44,717 bases of DNA, taken from NCBI RefSeq assembly GCF_913778135.1, contig NZ_CAJYVU010000059.1, positions 1-44,717 of the forward strand. The letters run 5' to 3'. Origin of the DNA: an uncultured Sphingomonas sp. (GTDB lineage: Bacteria; Pseudomonadota; Alphaproteobacteria; Sphingomonadales; Sphingomonadaceae). A program made the translations under genes and the position numbers. Below the pieces are notes generated by a model. That model searched no databases. It saw only the letters and a list, made by a program, of their open reading frames with translations, and was not told the DNA's origin. This document shows, piece after piece, positions 5,927 through 14,894 of the stretch (position 1 is the stretch's first letter; each line of letters begins with the position of its first letter).

Positions 5927-8812
5927 TCAACGCCGCGCCGGCGCGGGCGTTGCGGCCGGTGCGGCCACCGGTGCGCCGCCAGTCGATGGCGCAACTACTG
6001 CTGCGGCGGGTATTACCTCCACCGGCAGGCCAAGCGTGCCGAGCTGCGGCTGGACCTGCTTGGCATCGCCGACGACGACCCAGACGAACTTGTTCGGATC
6101 GATCACCGCCCTGGTCGCCGCGGTCACCTGCGGCAGCGTCAGCGCGCGATATTTCTGCGTGATCGTGGCGTAATAATCGTCCGGCCGCTTGTAGAGGTCG
6201 TTCGCCTGCATCGCGCGCAGCACGTCGCCCGAGGTCTCGAAATCGCCCGACAGCGAGCGTGTCGCGCCGTTGATCGCGCGCTCGAACTCGTCCTGCGTCA
6301 TCGGCTGCGCGCCGACATAGCCCGCGATGTCGCTGCGCATCGCCGCGATCGATGGCCCCGTCTGGTTCGCCTGCACCGGCGCCTGCACCGAATAGGGTGC
6401 CGCCATCTCGTTGCGGCGGAAATTGCCACCCGCGCCATAGGACCAGTGCTTCGTCTCGCGCAGGTCCATGTTGATGCGGCCGAGGAAGCTGCCGCCCAGT
6501 GCATCGTTGCCGACCTCGACCGGCAGCAGGTCGTCGGTGCCCTTCAACCCCGTCTGGGCGCCCGCGACGATCAGCGACTGCGGACTGTCCGGCCGATCGA
6601 TCAGCACGATGCGCGACTTGGGCAAGGCGCCGCCCGCGGCCGGGAACACCTTTTGCCCGGCACTGCCGGTCGCCCGCCAATCGCCGAAGCGCTGCTCCAT
6701 CACCTGTCGCACCTCGGCGAGCGGCCGGTCGGAGACGACGAAGATCTTCGCCTTGTCCGGCCGCAGCCACGCCTGCTGGAACGCGACGAGATCGGTGCGG
6801 GTCAATGCCTGCACCGCGCGCGGATCACCCGAACCCTGCGCCTTGGCGTAGGGCGAGTTTGGCGCGATCAGCTTGGGCAGCACGCGTTGTGCCAGCCCCC
6901 CTGGGCTGGTCAGCTCCTGCTGGATCTGCGTCAGCTGCTGCGTCTTGACGCGGCCGAGCTCGCTCTCGGGGAAGGCCGGCGCGCGCGCGATATCGGCCCA
7001 GATCTGCGACGCCGCAGAAAGGTTCGCGCTCGGCACCTGCAGCGACAAGGTGGTGCGATCGGCCGAGCTGCCCGTGCCGATCGTCGCGCCCAGCCGCTCC
7101 TTCGCCTCGGCCAGCTGCACTGAATTCAGCGAGCGCGTACCCTCGTCGATCATCGCCAGCGTCAGCTGCTGCGTGCCGAGCTTGTCCGCCACGTCCGCCG
7201 CGACCCCGGCGTCGAAGCTCAGCACCGCCTGCGTCATCGGCACGGTGGCGCGCTGCGCGTAGACGATCTCCATCCCGTTCGACAGCCGCGCGCGCTCCAC
7301 CTTGGGGAAGGTGAGGCCAGCGATCTGACCGACGCCCGGCAGCGGCCCGCGCGTGCCCTTGGGCGCGGGTTCGGGTGCAGCCTGCACCGCGACGGCGGGC
7401 GGTACCTTCGCCTCCTCGTACGCGTCGCGCTTGCCCGGCACGACTTCGACCGAGAAGCTTGGGCGCGACAGCCACTTGTCCGCCGCCGCCTTGACGCTCG
7501 CCGGCGTCTGCGCGGCGAGCCGGGCGAGCTGTTTCTTGTAATAGCCCGGATCGTTCGAATAGAGCGCGCCTTCCGCCAGCGCGACCGCCTTGCCGCCGAA
7601 GCCGCCGACCGACTCCAGGCCGTTGATCCGGCGCGACACGGTCTGCGTGACGTAGCGGTTGACCTCGTCCGCGCTCGGCCCGTTCCTCAGGAACTCGGCC
7701 ATGATCTCGTCCATCCGGCGCGAGACGACCGCGGGATCGACGCCGGGACGCACGATGGCGTTGATCGTGAACGTGCCGACCTGTGCGAAGCTGCTGTTGT
7801 CCGCCGACACCTGCACCGCCAGCTTGTCGCGCTTGACCAGTTCGTTGTCGAAGCGCGAGCTTTCCAGCCCGCCGAGCACGCCCGCCGCCACGTCGAGCGG
7901 TGCGGCGGCGGGATCGTTCAACCCCGGCACTGCCCAGGTCTTGACGATCATCGTCGCGGCGACATTGTCCTTGATCACCGCACTCGCCGGACCGGGCAGC
8001 GAGGCCGGAACCGCCGCCGCCGGCGCGACGCTCTTGGGGCCGGTGGGGATCGCGCCGAAATACTTCTCGACCAGCGGGCGCGCGGTCGCGACATCGATGT
8101 CGCCCGCCAGCACCAGCACCGCATTGTTCGGACCGTAATGGTCGCGGAACCAGTCCTTGACCGTGGTCAGCGTCGCCGCGTCGAGGTCCGCCATCGATCC
8201 GATCGTCGTGTGCCCGTAGGGGTGTGTCGCGGGAAACAGACCCTCGGTCAGCTTGTACTCGAGCAGGCCGTAGGGCTGGTTGTCCCCCTGACGCTTCTCG
8301 TTCTGGACGACGCCGCGCTGCTCGTCGAGAACGCCCTGCGTGATCGCGCCGGTCAGGTAACCCATGCGATCGGATTCGAGGAACAACGCCCGATCTAGCG
8401 CGGCGCGCGGCACCGTCTCGAAATAATTGGTGCGGTCGAAATAGGTCGTGCCGTTGAAATCGGTCGCGCCGACCTGCTGCAGCGGCTCGAAGAAGTCACC
8501 CGGCGCATTCTCGCTGCCGTTGAACATCAGGTGCTCGAACAGATGCGCGAAGCCCGTCTTGCCCTTCGGTTCGTGCTTCGACCCGACATCGTACCAGACA
8601 CTCACGGCAACGACCGGTGCCTTGCGATCGGTATGAACGACGACGCGCAGTCCGTTCTTGAGCGTGAACTGCTGATACGGGATGTCGACCGCGCTGACGA
8701 GCGACGACACCGGCGCCGCGGCGGCGGTCGACGGCGGCGCGGACTGCGCCCAGGCAGCGGGGGTGAGACCGGCGAGCGCGACGCTCGCGGCGAGGAACGA
8801 CTTGAAGGTCAA
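5927..8812 (-). CDS. M16 family zinc metallopeptidase (two-lobed, secreted)
   Basis: A 961-residue pitrilysin/insulinase-family protein. The zinc motif HLFEH is at residues 90-94 with the distal glutamate in VVQNEKRQ near residue 172. A second, inactive M16 domain fills the C-terminal half, and both lobes together form the substrate chamber. A Sec signal peptide is at the N terminus (FLAASVALAGLTPAAWAQS), so the enzyme is periplasmic. The start is proposed as the TTG at 8812, because AGGGAG lies about ten bases before it and the signal peptide begins there. A GTG at 8821 is too close to that site, and an ATG at 8884 adds non-signal-like residues. The gene is divergent from marR. Confidence 0.9.
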   Translation of the reverse strand: MTFKSFLAASVALAGLTPAAWAQSAPPSTAAAAPVSSLVSAVDIPYQQFTLKNGLRVVVHTDRKAPVVAVSVWYDVGSKHEPKGKTGFAHLFEHLMFNGSENAPGDFFEPLQQVGATDFNGTTYFDRTNYFETVPRAALDRALFLESDRMGYLTGAITQGVLDEQRGVVQNEKRQGDNQPYGLLEYKLTEGLFPATHPYGHTTIGSMADLDAATLTTVKDWFRDHYGPNNAVLVLAGDIDVATARPLVEKYFGAIPTGPKSVAPAAAVPASLPGPASAVIKDNVAATMIVKTWAVPGLNDPAAAPLDVAAGVLGGLESSRFDNELVKRDKLAVQVSADNSSFAQVGTFTINAIVRPGVDPAVVSRRMDEIMAEFLRNGPSADEVNRYVTQTVSRRINGLESVGGFGGKAVALAEGALYSNDPGYYKKQLARLAAQTPASVKAAADKWLSRPSFSVEVVPGKRDAYEEAKVPPAVAVQAAPEPAPKGTRGPLPGVGQIAGLTFPKVERARLSNGMEIVYAQRATVPMTQAVLSFDAGVAADVADKLGTQQLTLAMIDEGTRSLNSVQLAEAKERLGATIGTGSSADRTTLSLQVPSANLSAASQIWADIARAPAFPESELGRVKTQQLTQIQQELTSPGGLAQRVLPKLIAPNSPYAKAQGSGDPRAVQALTRTDLVAFQQAWLRPDKAKIFVVSDRPLAEVRQVMEQRFGDWRATGSAGQKVFPAAGGALPKSRIVLIDRPDSPQSLIVAGAQTGLKGTDDLLPVEVGNDALGGSFLGRINMDLRETKHWSYGAGGNFRRNEMAAPYSVQAPVQANQTGPSIAAMRSDIAGYVGAQPMTQDEFERAINGATRSLSGDFETSGDVLRAMQANDLYKRPDDYYATITQKYRALTLPQVTAATRAVIDPNKFVWVVVGDAKQVQPQLGTLGLPVEVIPAAAVVAPSTGGAPVAAPAATPAPARR

Positions 8813-8832
8813 GACTGGCACGCTCCCTAAGA

Positions 8833-8855
8833 TGTTTTGCCGTGGTGTTTTGCCG
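8833..8855. repeat. Ten-base direct repeat in the M16 leader
   Basis: TGTTTTGCCG occurs at 8833-8842 and again at 8846-8855, a 13-base period. It lies just upstream of the ribosome binding site of the M16 gene, in the divergent region shared with marR. It could be a tandem regulator site or part of the untranslated leader. No function is shown by the sequence alone. Confidence 0.4.
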
Positions 8856-8930
8856 GAGCATAGCAGCGGCCCGGCCGGCGGCAATGCTCCCCACCCAACT
8901 TATCTTCATCGCTGTCAGTAGCTCTCGCAG

Positions 8931-8962
8931 TTGACTGCCGAAGCAACCGTTGCCATAGCAAC
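8931..8962 (+). promoter_or_regulatory. marR promoter with overlapping palindromic operator
   Basis: TTGACT at 8931-8936 and CATAGC at 8954-8959 are spaced by 17 bases, a plausible -35/-10 pair. Two overlapping palindromes cover the spacer and the -10: GCAAC-C-GTTGC (8943-8953) and GTTGC-CATA-GCAAC (8949-8962). MarR repressors normally bind such symmetric sites over their own promoter. The predicted transcript start would coincide with the ATG at 8967, and there is no ribosome binding site before it, so the message may be leaderless. Confidence 0.55.
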
Positions 8963-8966
8963 CGTC

Positions 8967-9416
8967 ATGAATGCTTACACGCGGGAAACCTTTCTTCCCG
9001 AAACCTCGATCGGCTATCTGGTGCGCTCGATCCACCAGCTCGGCTACGCGCGGATCGATGCCGCCTGCGCCGACGAGGGGCTGACCGGCATTCAATGGTC
9101 GGCGCTGATCGCGATCCATTTCGGCCAGACGACCTGCGCGGCGCTCGCGCGCGATCTCGCGCACGACAAGGGTGCGATGACGCGGATGATCGACGTGCTC
9201 GAGGCCAAGGGGCTGGTGCAGCGCGACCGCGACGACGCCGACCGGCGCCTCGTCAACCTGTCGCTCACCGACGAGGGGCAGGCCGTGGCGATGCGCAGCC
9301 GCGACAAGGTGATCGCGCTGTGGAACACCGTGCTCGCCGACTGGAGCACGGAAGAAACCATCGCGCTGATCGCGCAATTGCAGAAGCTGCGCCGCACGCT
9401 GGAAGAGTTCGCATGA
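8967..9416 (+). CDS. MarR family transcriptional regulator
   Basis: 149 residues with the MarR winged-helix fold: N-terminal dimer helix, helix-turn-helix (CAALARDLAHDKGAMTRMID) and wing (KGLVQRDRDDADRRLVNLSL) with the conserved D-x-R core, then C-terminal dimer helices. MarR proteins usually bind phenolic or aromatic ligands and release DNA. It is the first gene of a run of efflux and kynurenine-pathway genes and overlaps the next gene by four bases (ATGA). The ATG at 8967 was chosen; a TTG at 8931 in frame lies inside the promoter. Autoregulation is likely from the palindromes immediately upstream. Confidence 0.92.
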   Translation: MNAYTRETFLPETSIGYLVRSIHQLGYARIDAACADEGLTGIQWSALIAIHFGQTTCAALARDLAHDKGAMTRMIDVLEAKGLVQRDRDDADRRLVNLSLTDEGQAVAMRSRDKVIALWNTVLADWSTEETIALIAQLQKLRRTLEEFA

Positions 9417-10849
9417 CCCGCCCGTTGACCCGGCCGTTGCTCACCAGCCTGCTCGCCGTCAGCGCGCCAATGGCACTGGGTCTGGCCGCCTGCACGCCGC
9501 CCGACACACGCCCAATGCTGACGCCAAAGGCGGCGAGCGACCTCGCGCTCGCCGGTCCTTCGGTACAGCTCGCGCCCGATTTCTGGACGGTGGTGGGCGA
9601 CCCCCAGCTCGACCGGCTGATTGCCGACGCGCTGGCGGGCAATCCGTCGCTCGACGTGGCGCTCGCGCGCACGCGGCAGGCGCAGGCGGTGCTCGCGCGG
9701 CAGGGATCGGAGCGCGGACCCAATGTCACGTTCGACGGGCAGGTTCAGGGATCGCGTCTGTCGGGGCGCTACACCATTCCGCCACCCTTCGCCGGCACCG
9801 TTCGCGCGATCGGCACCGCGCAGGCCGGGCTCGACTGGAACCTCGACCTGTTCGGGCGACAGAAGGCCGCAATCGCGCAGGCGGGCGCATCATTGCAGGC
9901 GGCGCAGTACGACATCGCCGCCGCGCGCCTGATGATCGCAGGCTCTGTGATGCAGAGCTACGCCGAGGTCGCGCGCGCCGAGCGGCAGGCCGCGATTGCC
10001 CAGCGCACCATAGCGGCGCGCGAGCAGAGCGTCCGCCTGATCGACGCGCGTGTGCGCAACCGCCTCGCCAGTCGGCTCGACCAGCAGGCGGCGGGCACGC
10101 TGCTCGCGCAGGCGCGTCTCGTGCTGGTGCAGGCGCAGGCCGCGCGCGTGTTCGCGACCAACGCGCTCGCCGCGCTGGCCGGACGCGGCAGCGACTATGC
10201 CGCGCAAATCGGTGCCACGCATCTGCCGACCGATGCCGCGCTGCCGATCCCGGCGCAGATCCCCGCCGACCTGCTGTCGCGCCGCGCCGATGTCGCCGCC
10301 GCGCGCGCGCGCGTCGAGGCGGCATCGGCCGGGCGGCAGGTCGCACGCCGCGCCTTCTATCCCAACGTCAATTTGACCGCGCTGGTCGGATTGCAGGCGA
10401 TCGGCTTCGGCAATTTCCTCGATCTCGACGCTGGCACCGCGGGCGGCGGCGCGGCGATCCATCTGCCGCTGTTCGACAACGGGCGGCTGCGCGCCGAGCT
10501 GGAGGGGGCGACCGCGCTCGTCGATGTCGCGACCGCGCAGTATAACCAATCGGTGATCGACGCCGCGCGCCAGGCCGCCGACGCGATCGCGCAGGTGCGC
10601 GCCGCCGACCTCGAGCGCACGCGCCAGCAGCAGGTCGTCTCAGGGTTCGCCGAAACGGGACGCCTAAACGCCATCCGCGTGCAGAGCGGGCTCGATAGCC
10701 GGCTCGACCTCGTCGACAACGACGTGCGGCTGCTCGACGCGCAGCTCGCCGCCGCCAACCTTTCGATCGACGCGCTGCTCGCACGCGCGCAACTCGCCAT
10801 CGCGCTCGGTGGCGGCTTCGACCCTGCTCAGGACGTGACACCCCGATGA
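9413..10849 (+). CDS. Outer-membrane efflux lipoprotein (NodT/OprM family)
   Basis: 478 residues with a lipoprotein signal (GLAAC) near residue 24 and the two long alpha-helical hairpins of TolC-like channels. The family segments FWTVVGDPQLDRLIADALAGN and GLDWNLDLFGRQKA are both present, as is the internal duplication (second half near YPNVNLTALVG). It forms the outer-membrane duct of a tripartite pump. It overlaps marR by ATGA at its start and the membrane-fusion gene by ATGA at its end, so the three pump genes are one translationally coupled unit. Confidence 0.93.
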   Translation: MTRPLTRPLLTSLLAVSAPMALGLAACTPPDTRPMLTPKAASDLALAGPSVQLAPDFWTVVGDPQLDRLIADALAGNPSLDVALARTRQAQAVLARQGSERGPNVTFDGQVQGSRLSGRYTIPPPFAGTVRAIGTAQAGLDWNLDLFGRQKAAIAQAGASLQAAQYDIAAARLMIAGSVMQSYAEVARAERQAAIAQRTIAAREQSVRLIDARVRNRLASRLDQQAAGTLLAQARLVLVQAQAARVFATNALAALAGRGSDYAAQIGATHLPTDAALPIPAQIPADLLSRRADVAAARARVEAASAGRQVARRAFYPNVNLTALVGLQAIGFGNFLDLDAGTAGGGAAIHLPLFDNGRLRAELEGATALVDVATAQYNQSVIDAARQAADAIAQVRAADLERTRQQQVVSGFAETGRLNAIRVQSGLDSRLDLVDNDVRLLDAQLAAANLSIDALLARAQLAIALGGGFDPAQDVTPR

Positions 10850-12006
10850 CCGATAGCGCGACCGATACTGCTTTCGAGACCCCCGCGGGCAAGCCGCGCG
10901 CACGGCGTCGCGCCTTCGCGATCCTGGGCGTGATCGTCCTCGTCGCGCTGATCGTCTGGGCGGTGTTCCACTTCCTGCTGGCCGCACCCGAGGAGGAGAC
11001 CGACGACGCTTATGTCGCGGGCGACGTGGTAGCGATCACCGCGCGCGATCCCGGCACCGTGCTCGCCATCCACGCCGACAATACGCAGAGCGTGAAGGCG
11101 GGACAGCCGCTGATCGACCTCGATCCCGTCACCGCCGACGTGAACGTCGCCGCCGCCGCTGCCGATCTGGCGAAGGCGGTGCGCGCCACCCGCGCCGACA
11201 TTACGCGTGTCGGGCAGTCGGACGCGACGATCGTTCAGGCCCAGGCCGAGCTTGCCCGCGCGCGCGACGATTATCAGCGCCGCCGCGGTGCCGCCGCGGA
11301 GGGCGCCGTTTCGGGCGAGGAACTGTCCCACGCCGCCGACGCAGTGAAGGTCGCCAGCGCCAATCTGCGCCTCGCACAGCAGCAGCGCGCGCAGGCGCAG
11401 AGCAGCGTTCAGGGCACCGACGTCAACACCAACCCCGCGGTGCTCGCCGCGATCGCTGCCTATCGCCGCGCCGCGATCGTACGCAGCCACATGCACGTCG
11501 TCGCCCCCATCGACGGCGTCGTCGCGCAGCGTACGGTGCAGGTCGGGCAGCAGATCGCCGCGGGCACGCCGTTGATGGCGGTGGTGCCGCTCAAGCGCGT
11601 CTGGGTCGACGCCAATTTCCGCGAAACGCAGTTGAAGGACTTGCGCATCGGTCAGCCGGTACGCGTCACCGCCGATACCTACGGCGACGACCTGGTCTTC
11701 CACGGCAAGGTCGCGGGCGTCGGCGCGGGCAGCGGCAACGCCTTCGCGCTGCTGCCGCCGCAGAACGCCAGCGGCAACTGGATCAAGATCGTGCAGCGCG
11801 TGCCGGTGCGCATCGCGCTCGATCCGCGCGAACTCGCCGCCAACCCGCTGCGCGTCGGCCTGTCGGTCAAGACCGTGGTCGACACCGCGAGCAAGTCGGG
11901 CGCGCGCCTCGCCGCCGTCGCGGCTGCGCCCTACAAGGGCGAGGTGACCGGCACCGACCCGCAGGTTGAAGCCAACATCCGCCAGATCATCGCCGCGAAC
12001 CGGTAA
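10846..12006 (+). CDS. emrA: HlyD/EmrA-type membrane fusion protein
   Basis: 386 residues with one N-terminal transmembrane helix (about residues 23-45). Then come a split biotinyl-lipoyl domain (DAYVAGDVVAITARDPGTVL and later APIDGVVAQRTVQVGQQI), an alpha-helical hairpin between them and a beta-barrel region ending in DTASKSG. It bridges the inner-membrane transporter and the outer-membrane duct. It starts at an ATGA overlap with the duct gene and is followed after seven bases by the DHA2 transporter. The EmrA assignment rests on architecture and partner genes. Confidence 0.92.
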   Translation: MTDSATDTAFETPAGKPRARRRAFAILGVIVLVALIVWAVFHFLLAAPEEETDDAYVAGDVVAITARDPGTVLAIHADNTQSVKAGQPLIDLDPVTADVNVAAAAADLAKAVRATRADITRVGQSDATIVQAQAELARARDDYQRRRGAAAEGAVSGEELSHAADAVKVASANLRLAQQQRAQAQSSVQGTDVNTNPAVLAAIAAYRRAAIVRSHMHVVAPIDGVVAQRTVQVGQQIAAGTPLMAVVPLKRVWVDANFRETQLKDLRIGQPVRVTADTYGDDLVFHGKVAGVGAGSGNAFALLPPQNASGNWIKIVQRVPVRIALDPRELAANPLRVGLSVKTVVDTASKSGARLAAVAAAPYKGEVTGTDPQVEANIRQIIAANR

Positions 12007-12013
12007 CGTTTCC

Positions 12014-13654
12014 GTGGTCGAACAGAGCGCCGCCAGCAAGCTAGCCGAGGCAGCACCCGCGCAAGCGCAGGCCAACGCGCCTATCCGCCCCGCGGCGAAC
12101 CCGGCGCAGGCGGCAGATGCCGGTGGCGGGCCACCGCCGATGGTCGGCGGGCAGCTGGCGCTCACCTCGTTCGCGCTCGCACTCGGCACGTTCATGATGG
12201 TGCTCGATTCGACCATCGCCAACGTGTCGCTGCCGACGATCGCGGGCAATCTGGGCGTCAGCAGCGACAATTCGACCTGGGTCATCACCGCCTTTGCGGT
12301 CTCGAACGGGATCGCTGTGCCGCTGACCGGCTGGCTGATGCGGCGGTTCGGCGTGGTGCGCGTGTTCTGCACCGCGGTTGCCCTGTTCACGCTCGCCTCG
12401 TTCCTGTGCGGCATCGCCTGGAACCTGCCGTCGCTGATCCTCTTTCGCGTACTGCAGGGCGCCACCGCCGGCCCGATCATGCCCGGCAGCCAGGCGCTCT
12501 TGATCGCGATCTTCCCACCGCAGAAACGCGCCACCGCGCTCGGCATCTGGTCGATGACGACTCTGGTCGCGCCGGTGATGGGGCCGATCCTGGGCGGCTA
12601 CATCTCCGACAATTATCACTGGTCGCTGATCTTCCTCATCAACGTGCCGTTCGGCATCTTCGTCGCGTTCATGTGCTGGACCAACCTGAAGTCGCGCGAG
12701 ACACCGACCGCGAAGCTGCCGATCGACGCGGTCGGGCTGGGATTGCTCGTCGTCTGGGTCGGCGCGCTCCAGGTAATGCTCGACCTCGGCAAGAATGCCG
12801 ACTGGTTCAACGATCCCGCAATCATCGTGCTGACGATCGTCGCCGCGATCGGCTTCATCGCCTGGGTGATCTGGGAGTTGACCGACGAGAACCCGACCGT
12901 CGACCTGTCGCTGTTCGCCAGGCGTAACTTCCTGATCGGCAACCTCGCATTCGCGCTCGGCTATGCGGTGTTCTTCGCCAACCTGCTGATCCTCCCGCTG
13001 TGGTTGCAGACCCAGCTCGGCTACACCGCGACATGGGCCGGGCTGGTCGCCGCACCCAGTGGCGTCGTCGCGGTGCTGCTGACGCCGTTCGTCGCACGCC
13101 TGTCGGGCAAGTTCGACGCGCGGCTGCTCGCCAGTGTCGCGTTCATCGGCTTCGCGATCAGCTACTGGATGCGCTCGGGCTTCACGACCACCGCAAGCTT
13201 CACCGACTTCATGCTGCCGCTGCTGGTGCAGGGCGTGTCGATGAGCACGTTCTTCCTGTCCATGCTGACGATCGCGATCGATCGCATCCCGGCGGAGCGG
13301 CTGCCCTCGGCGACCGGCATCTCCAACTTCGCGCGCATCGTCGCGGGCTCGTTCGCGGCCTCGATCATCACGACCGCCTGGGACCGGCGCGAGGCGTTGC
13401 ACCAGTCTCGGCTGGCCGAGGCGATCGGCAGCGGCGTGCCCTACCGCATGGCGGCCGAGCAACTGGCGCGCATGGGGCTGTCGGCCGAGCAGGCGGCGGG
13501 CGCGATCACGCGGCAGATGGTGGGGCAGGCGTATCTCCTCGCCTCGACCGACCTGTTCCGCATCAGCTCGTACCTGAGCGTCGGACTGCTCGTCATCGTC
13601 TGGCTGTGCCGCCGCCCGACCCCGCCCGAAGGACACGTCGTCGCGGCCGATTAA
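12014..13654 (+). CDS. emrB: DHA2 family multidrug efflux permease (EmrB-type)
   Basis: 546 residues with about fourteen membrane segments and the DHA2 motif LDSTIANVSLPTIAG near the first helix. The N-terminal 45 residues are a polar, alanine/proline-rich cytoplasmic extension. The start is taken as the GTG at 12014, seven bases after the emrA stop; a TTG at 11966 lies inside emrA. The protein uses the proton gradient to expel hydrophobic drugs or aromatic compounds. Its genes run straight into kynureninase, so an aromatic product of tryptophan breakdown is a reasonable natural substrate (inference). Confidence 0.92.
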   Translation: MVEQSAASKLAEAAPAQAQANAPIRPAANPAQAADAGGGPPPMVGGQLALTSFALALGTFMMVLDSTIANVSLPTIAGNLGVSSDNSTWVITAFAVSNGIAVPLTGWLMRRFGVVRVFCTAVALFTLASFLCGIAWNLPSLILFRVLQGATAGPIMPGSQALLIAIFPPQKRATALGIWSMTTLVAPVMGPILGGYISDNYHWSLIFLINVPFGIFVAFMCWTNLKSRETPTAKLPIDAVGLGLLVVWVGALQVMLDLGKNADWFNDPAIIVLTIVAAIGFIAWVIWELTDENPTVDLSLFARRNFLIGNLAFALGYAVFFANLLILPLWLQTQLGYTATWAGLVAAPSGVVAVLLTPFVARLSGKFDARLLASVAFIGFAISYWMRSGFTTTASFTDFMLPLLVQGVSMSTFFLSMLTIAIDRIPAERLPSATGISNFARIVAGSFAASIITTAWDRREALHQSRLAEAIGSGVPYRMAAEQLARMGLSAEQAAGAITRQMVGQAYLLASTDLFRISSYLSVGLLVIVWLCRRPTPPEGHVVAAD

Positions 13655-13700
13655 CGCGCACTTCTAGGACTTGGCCCGCGGACCCGCTAAACGCACCCGC

Positions 13701-14894
13701 ATGACCGATTTCGCCGCGACGCGCGCGCTGTTCCACCTGCCCGAGGGCGTAATCTACCTCGACGGCAACTCGCTCGGCCCGCTGCCGCTCGTCGCCGAGG
13801 CGCGCGTGCGCCAGGTGCTGCGCGAGCAATGGGGCGACCAGCTGATCCGCGCCTGGAACGACAGCAACTGGATGGCGCTGCCCGCGCGCGTCGGCGACCG
13901 GATCGCGCGGCTGGTCGGCGCGCCGCCGGCCAGCGTCGTCACCGGCGACACGCTGTCGATCAAGGTGTTCCAGGCGCTCGCCGCCGCATTGGCGCTCGCC
14001 CCGCCCGACCGCCGCGTGGTCCTGAGCGACAGCGGCAATTTCCCCAGTGACCTCTACATCGCCGACGGACTGCTCACCGCACTCGGCGGGCGCGAGCTGA
14101 AGGTCGTTGCACCCGAAGGAGTCGCCGACGCGATCGACGAGGGCGTAGCGGTCACGATGCTGACCGAGGTCGATTACCGCACCGGACGCCTCCACGACAT
14201 GGCGGCGCTGACCGCACGCGCGCACGCGGCCGGCGCAGTGACCGTCTGGGACCTCGCCCATTCCGCCGGCGCGATCCCCGTCCATCTGGAACAAGCCAAT
14301 GCCGACTTCGCGGTGGGGTGCACCTACAAATATCTGAACGGCGGTCCCGGCAGCCCCGCCTTCATCTATGTCGCACCCCGCCACGCCGACCACGCGCAGC
14401 CGATCCTGTCGGGCTGGCTCGGTCATGCCGAACCGTTCGCGTTCGAGCGCGCCTATCGTCCCGCCCCCGGCATCGAGCGGATGCGCGTCGGCACGCCGCC
14501 GATCGTCGCCTTGTCGATCCTGAACGCCGCGCTCGACGCATGGGACGGCGTCGACATGGCCGAACTGCGCGCCGCCGCAATCCGGTTGTCCGAGACGTTC
14601 ATCCGCGAGGTCGAGCGACGCTGCGCCACGTTGACGCTCGCCTCGCCGCGCGATCCGCACGCACGCGGCAGCCAGGTGTCGTTCCGCCACGATCACGCTT
14701 ACTCGGTGATGCAGGCGCTGATCGCGCGCGGCGTGATCGGCGACGTCCGCGCGCCCGACATCCTGCGCTTCGGCTTCACACCCTTGTACCTGTCCGACGC
14801 CGAGGTGGTGCAGGCCGCCACGATCCTCGCCGACGTGATCGACACCCGCGCCTACGAGGCGCCCGAGTTTCAGCAGCGCGCAGCCGTCACGTGA
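13701..14894 (+). CDS. kynU: Kynureninase
   Basis: 397 residues of a PLP-dependent fold-type I enzyme. Visible family features are [11 protein letters not shown] at the N terminus, the [13 protein letters not shown] segment holding the PLP-binding aspartate, and the Schiff-base lysine in [15 protein letters not shown]. The product cleaves kynurenine to anthranilate and alanine (or 3-hydroxykynurenine to 3-hydroxyanthranilate). The ATG at 13701 starts 46 bases after emrB. Its stop overlaps the GTG start of tryptophan 2,3-dioxygenase. Kynurenine formamidase is not in the window. Confidence 0.95.
   Translation: MTDFAATRALFHLPEGVIYLDGNSLGPLPLVAEARVRQVLREQWGDQLIRAWNDSNWMALPARVGDRIARLVGAPPASVVTGDTLSIKVFQALAAALALAPPDRRVVLSDSGNFPSDLYIADGLLTALGGRELKVVAPEGVADAIDEGVAVTMLTEVDYRTGRLHDMAALTARAHAAGAVTVWDLAHSAGAIPVHLEQANADFAVGCTYKYLNGGPGSPAFIYVAPRHADHAQPILSGWLGHAEPFAFERAYRPAPGIERMRVGTPPIVALSILNAALDAWDGVDMAELRAAAIRLSETFIREVERRCATLTLASPRDPHARGSQVSFRHDHAYSVMQALIARGVIGDVRAPDILRFGFTPLYLSDAEVVQAATILADVIDTRAYEAPEFQQRAAVT

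Noticed and set aside
5879..7123. Plus-strand open frame opposite the M16 protease
   Set aside because: Low-complexity Arg/Leu/Ala composition and no start signal; the M16 frame has its zinc motif and signal peptide.
10828..12546. Minus-strand open frame opposite emrA/emrB
   Set aside because: Same shadow composition, and it spans a gene boundary of two well-supported plus-strand genes.
12041..13636. Very long minus-strand open frame opposite emrB
   Set aside because: It is rich in arginine, aspartate and glutamine with no recognisable motif, as expected for the shadow of a GC-rich coding strand. emrB on the other strand has clear family motifs.
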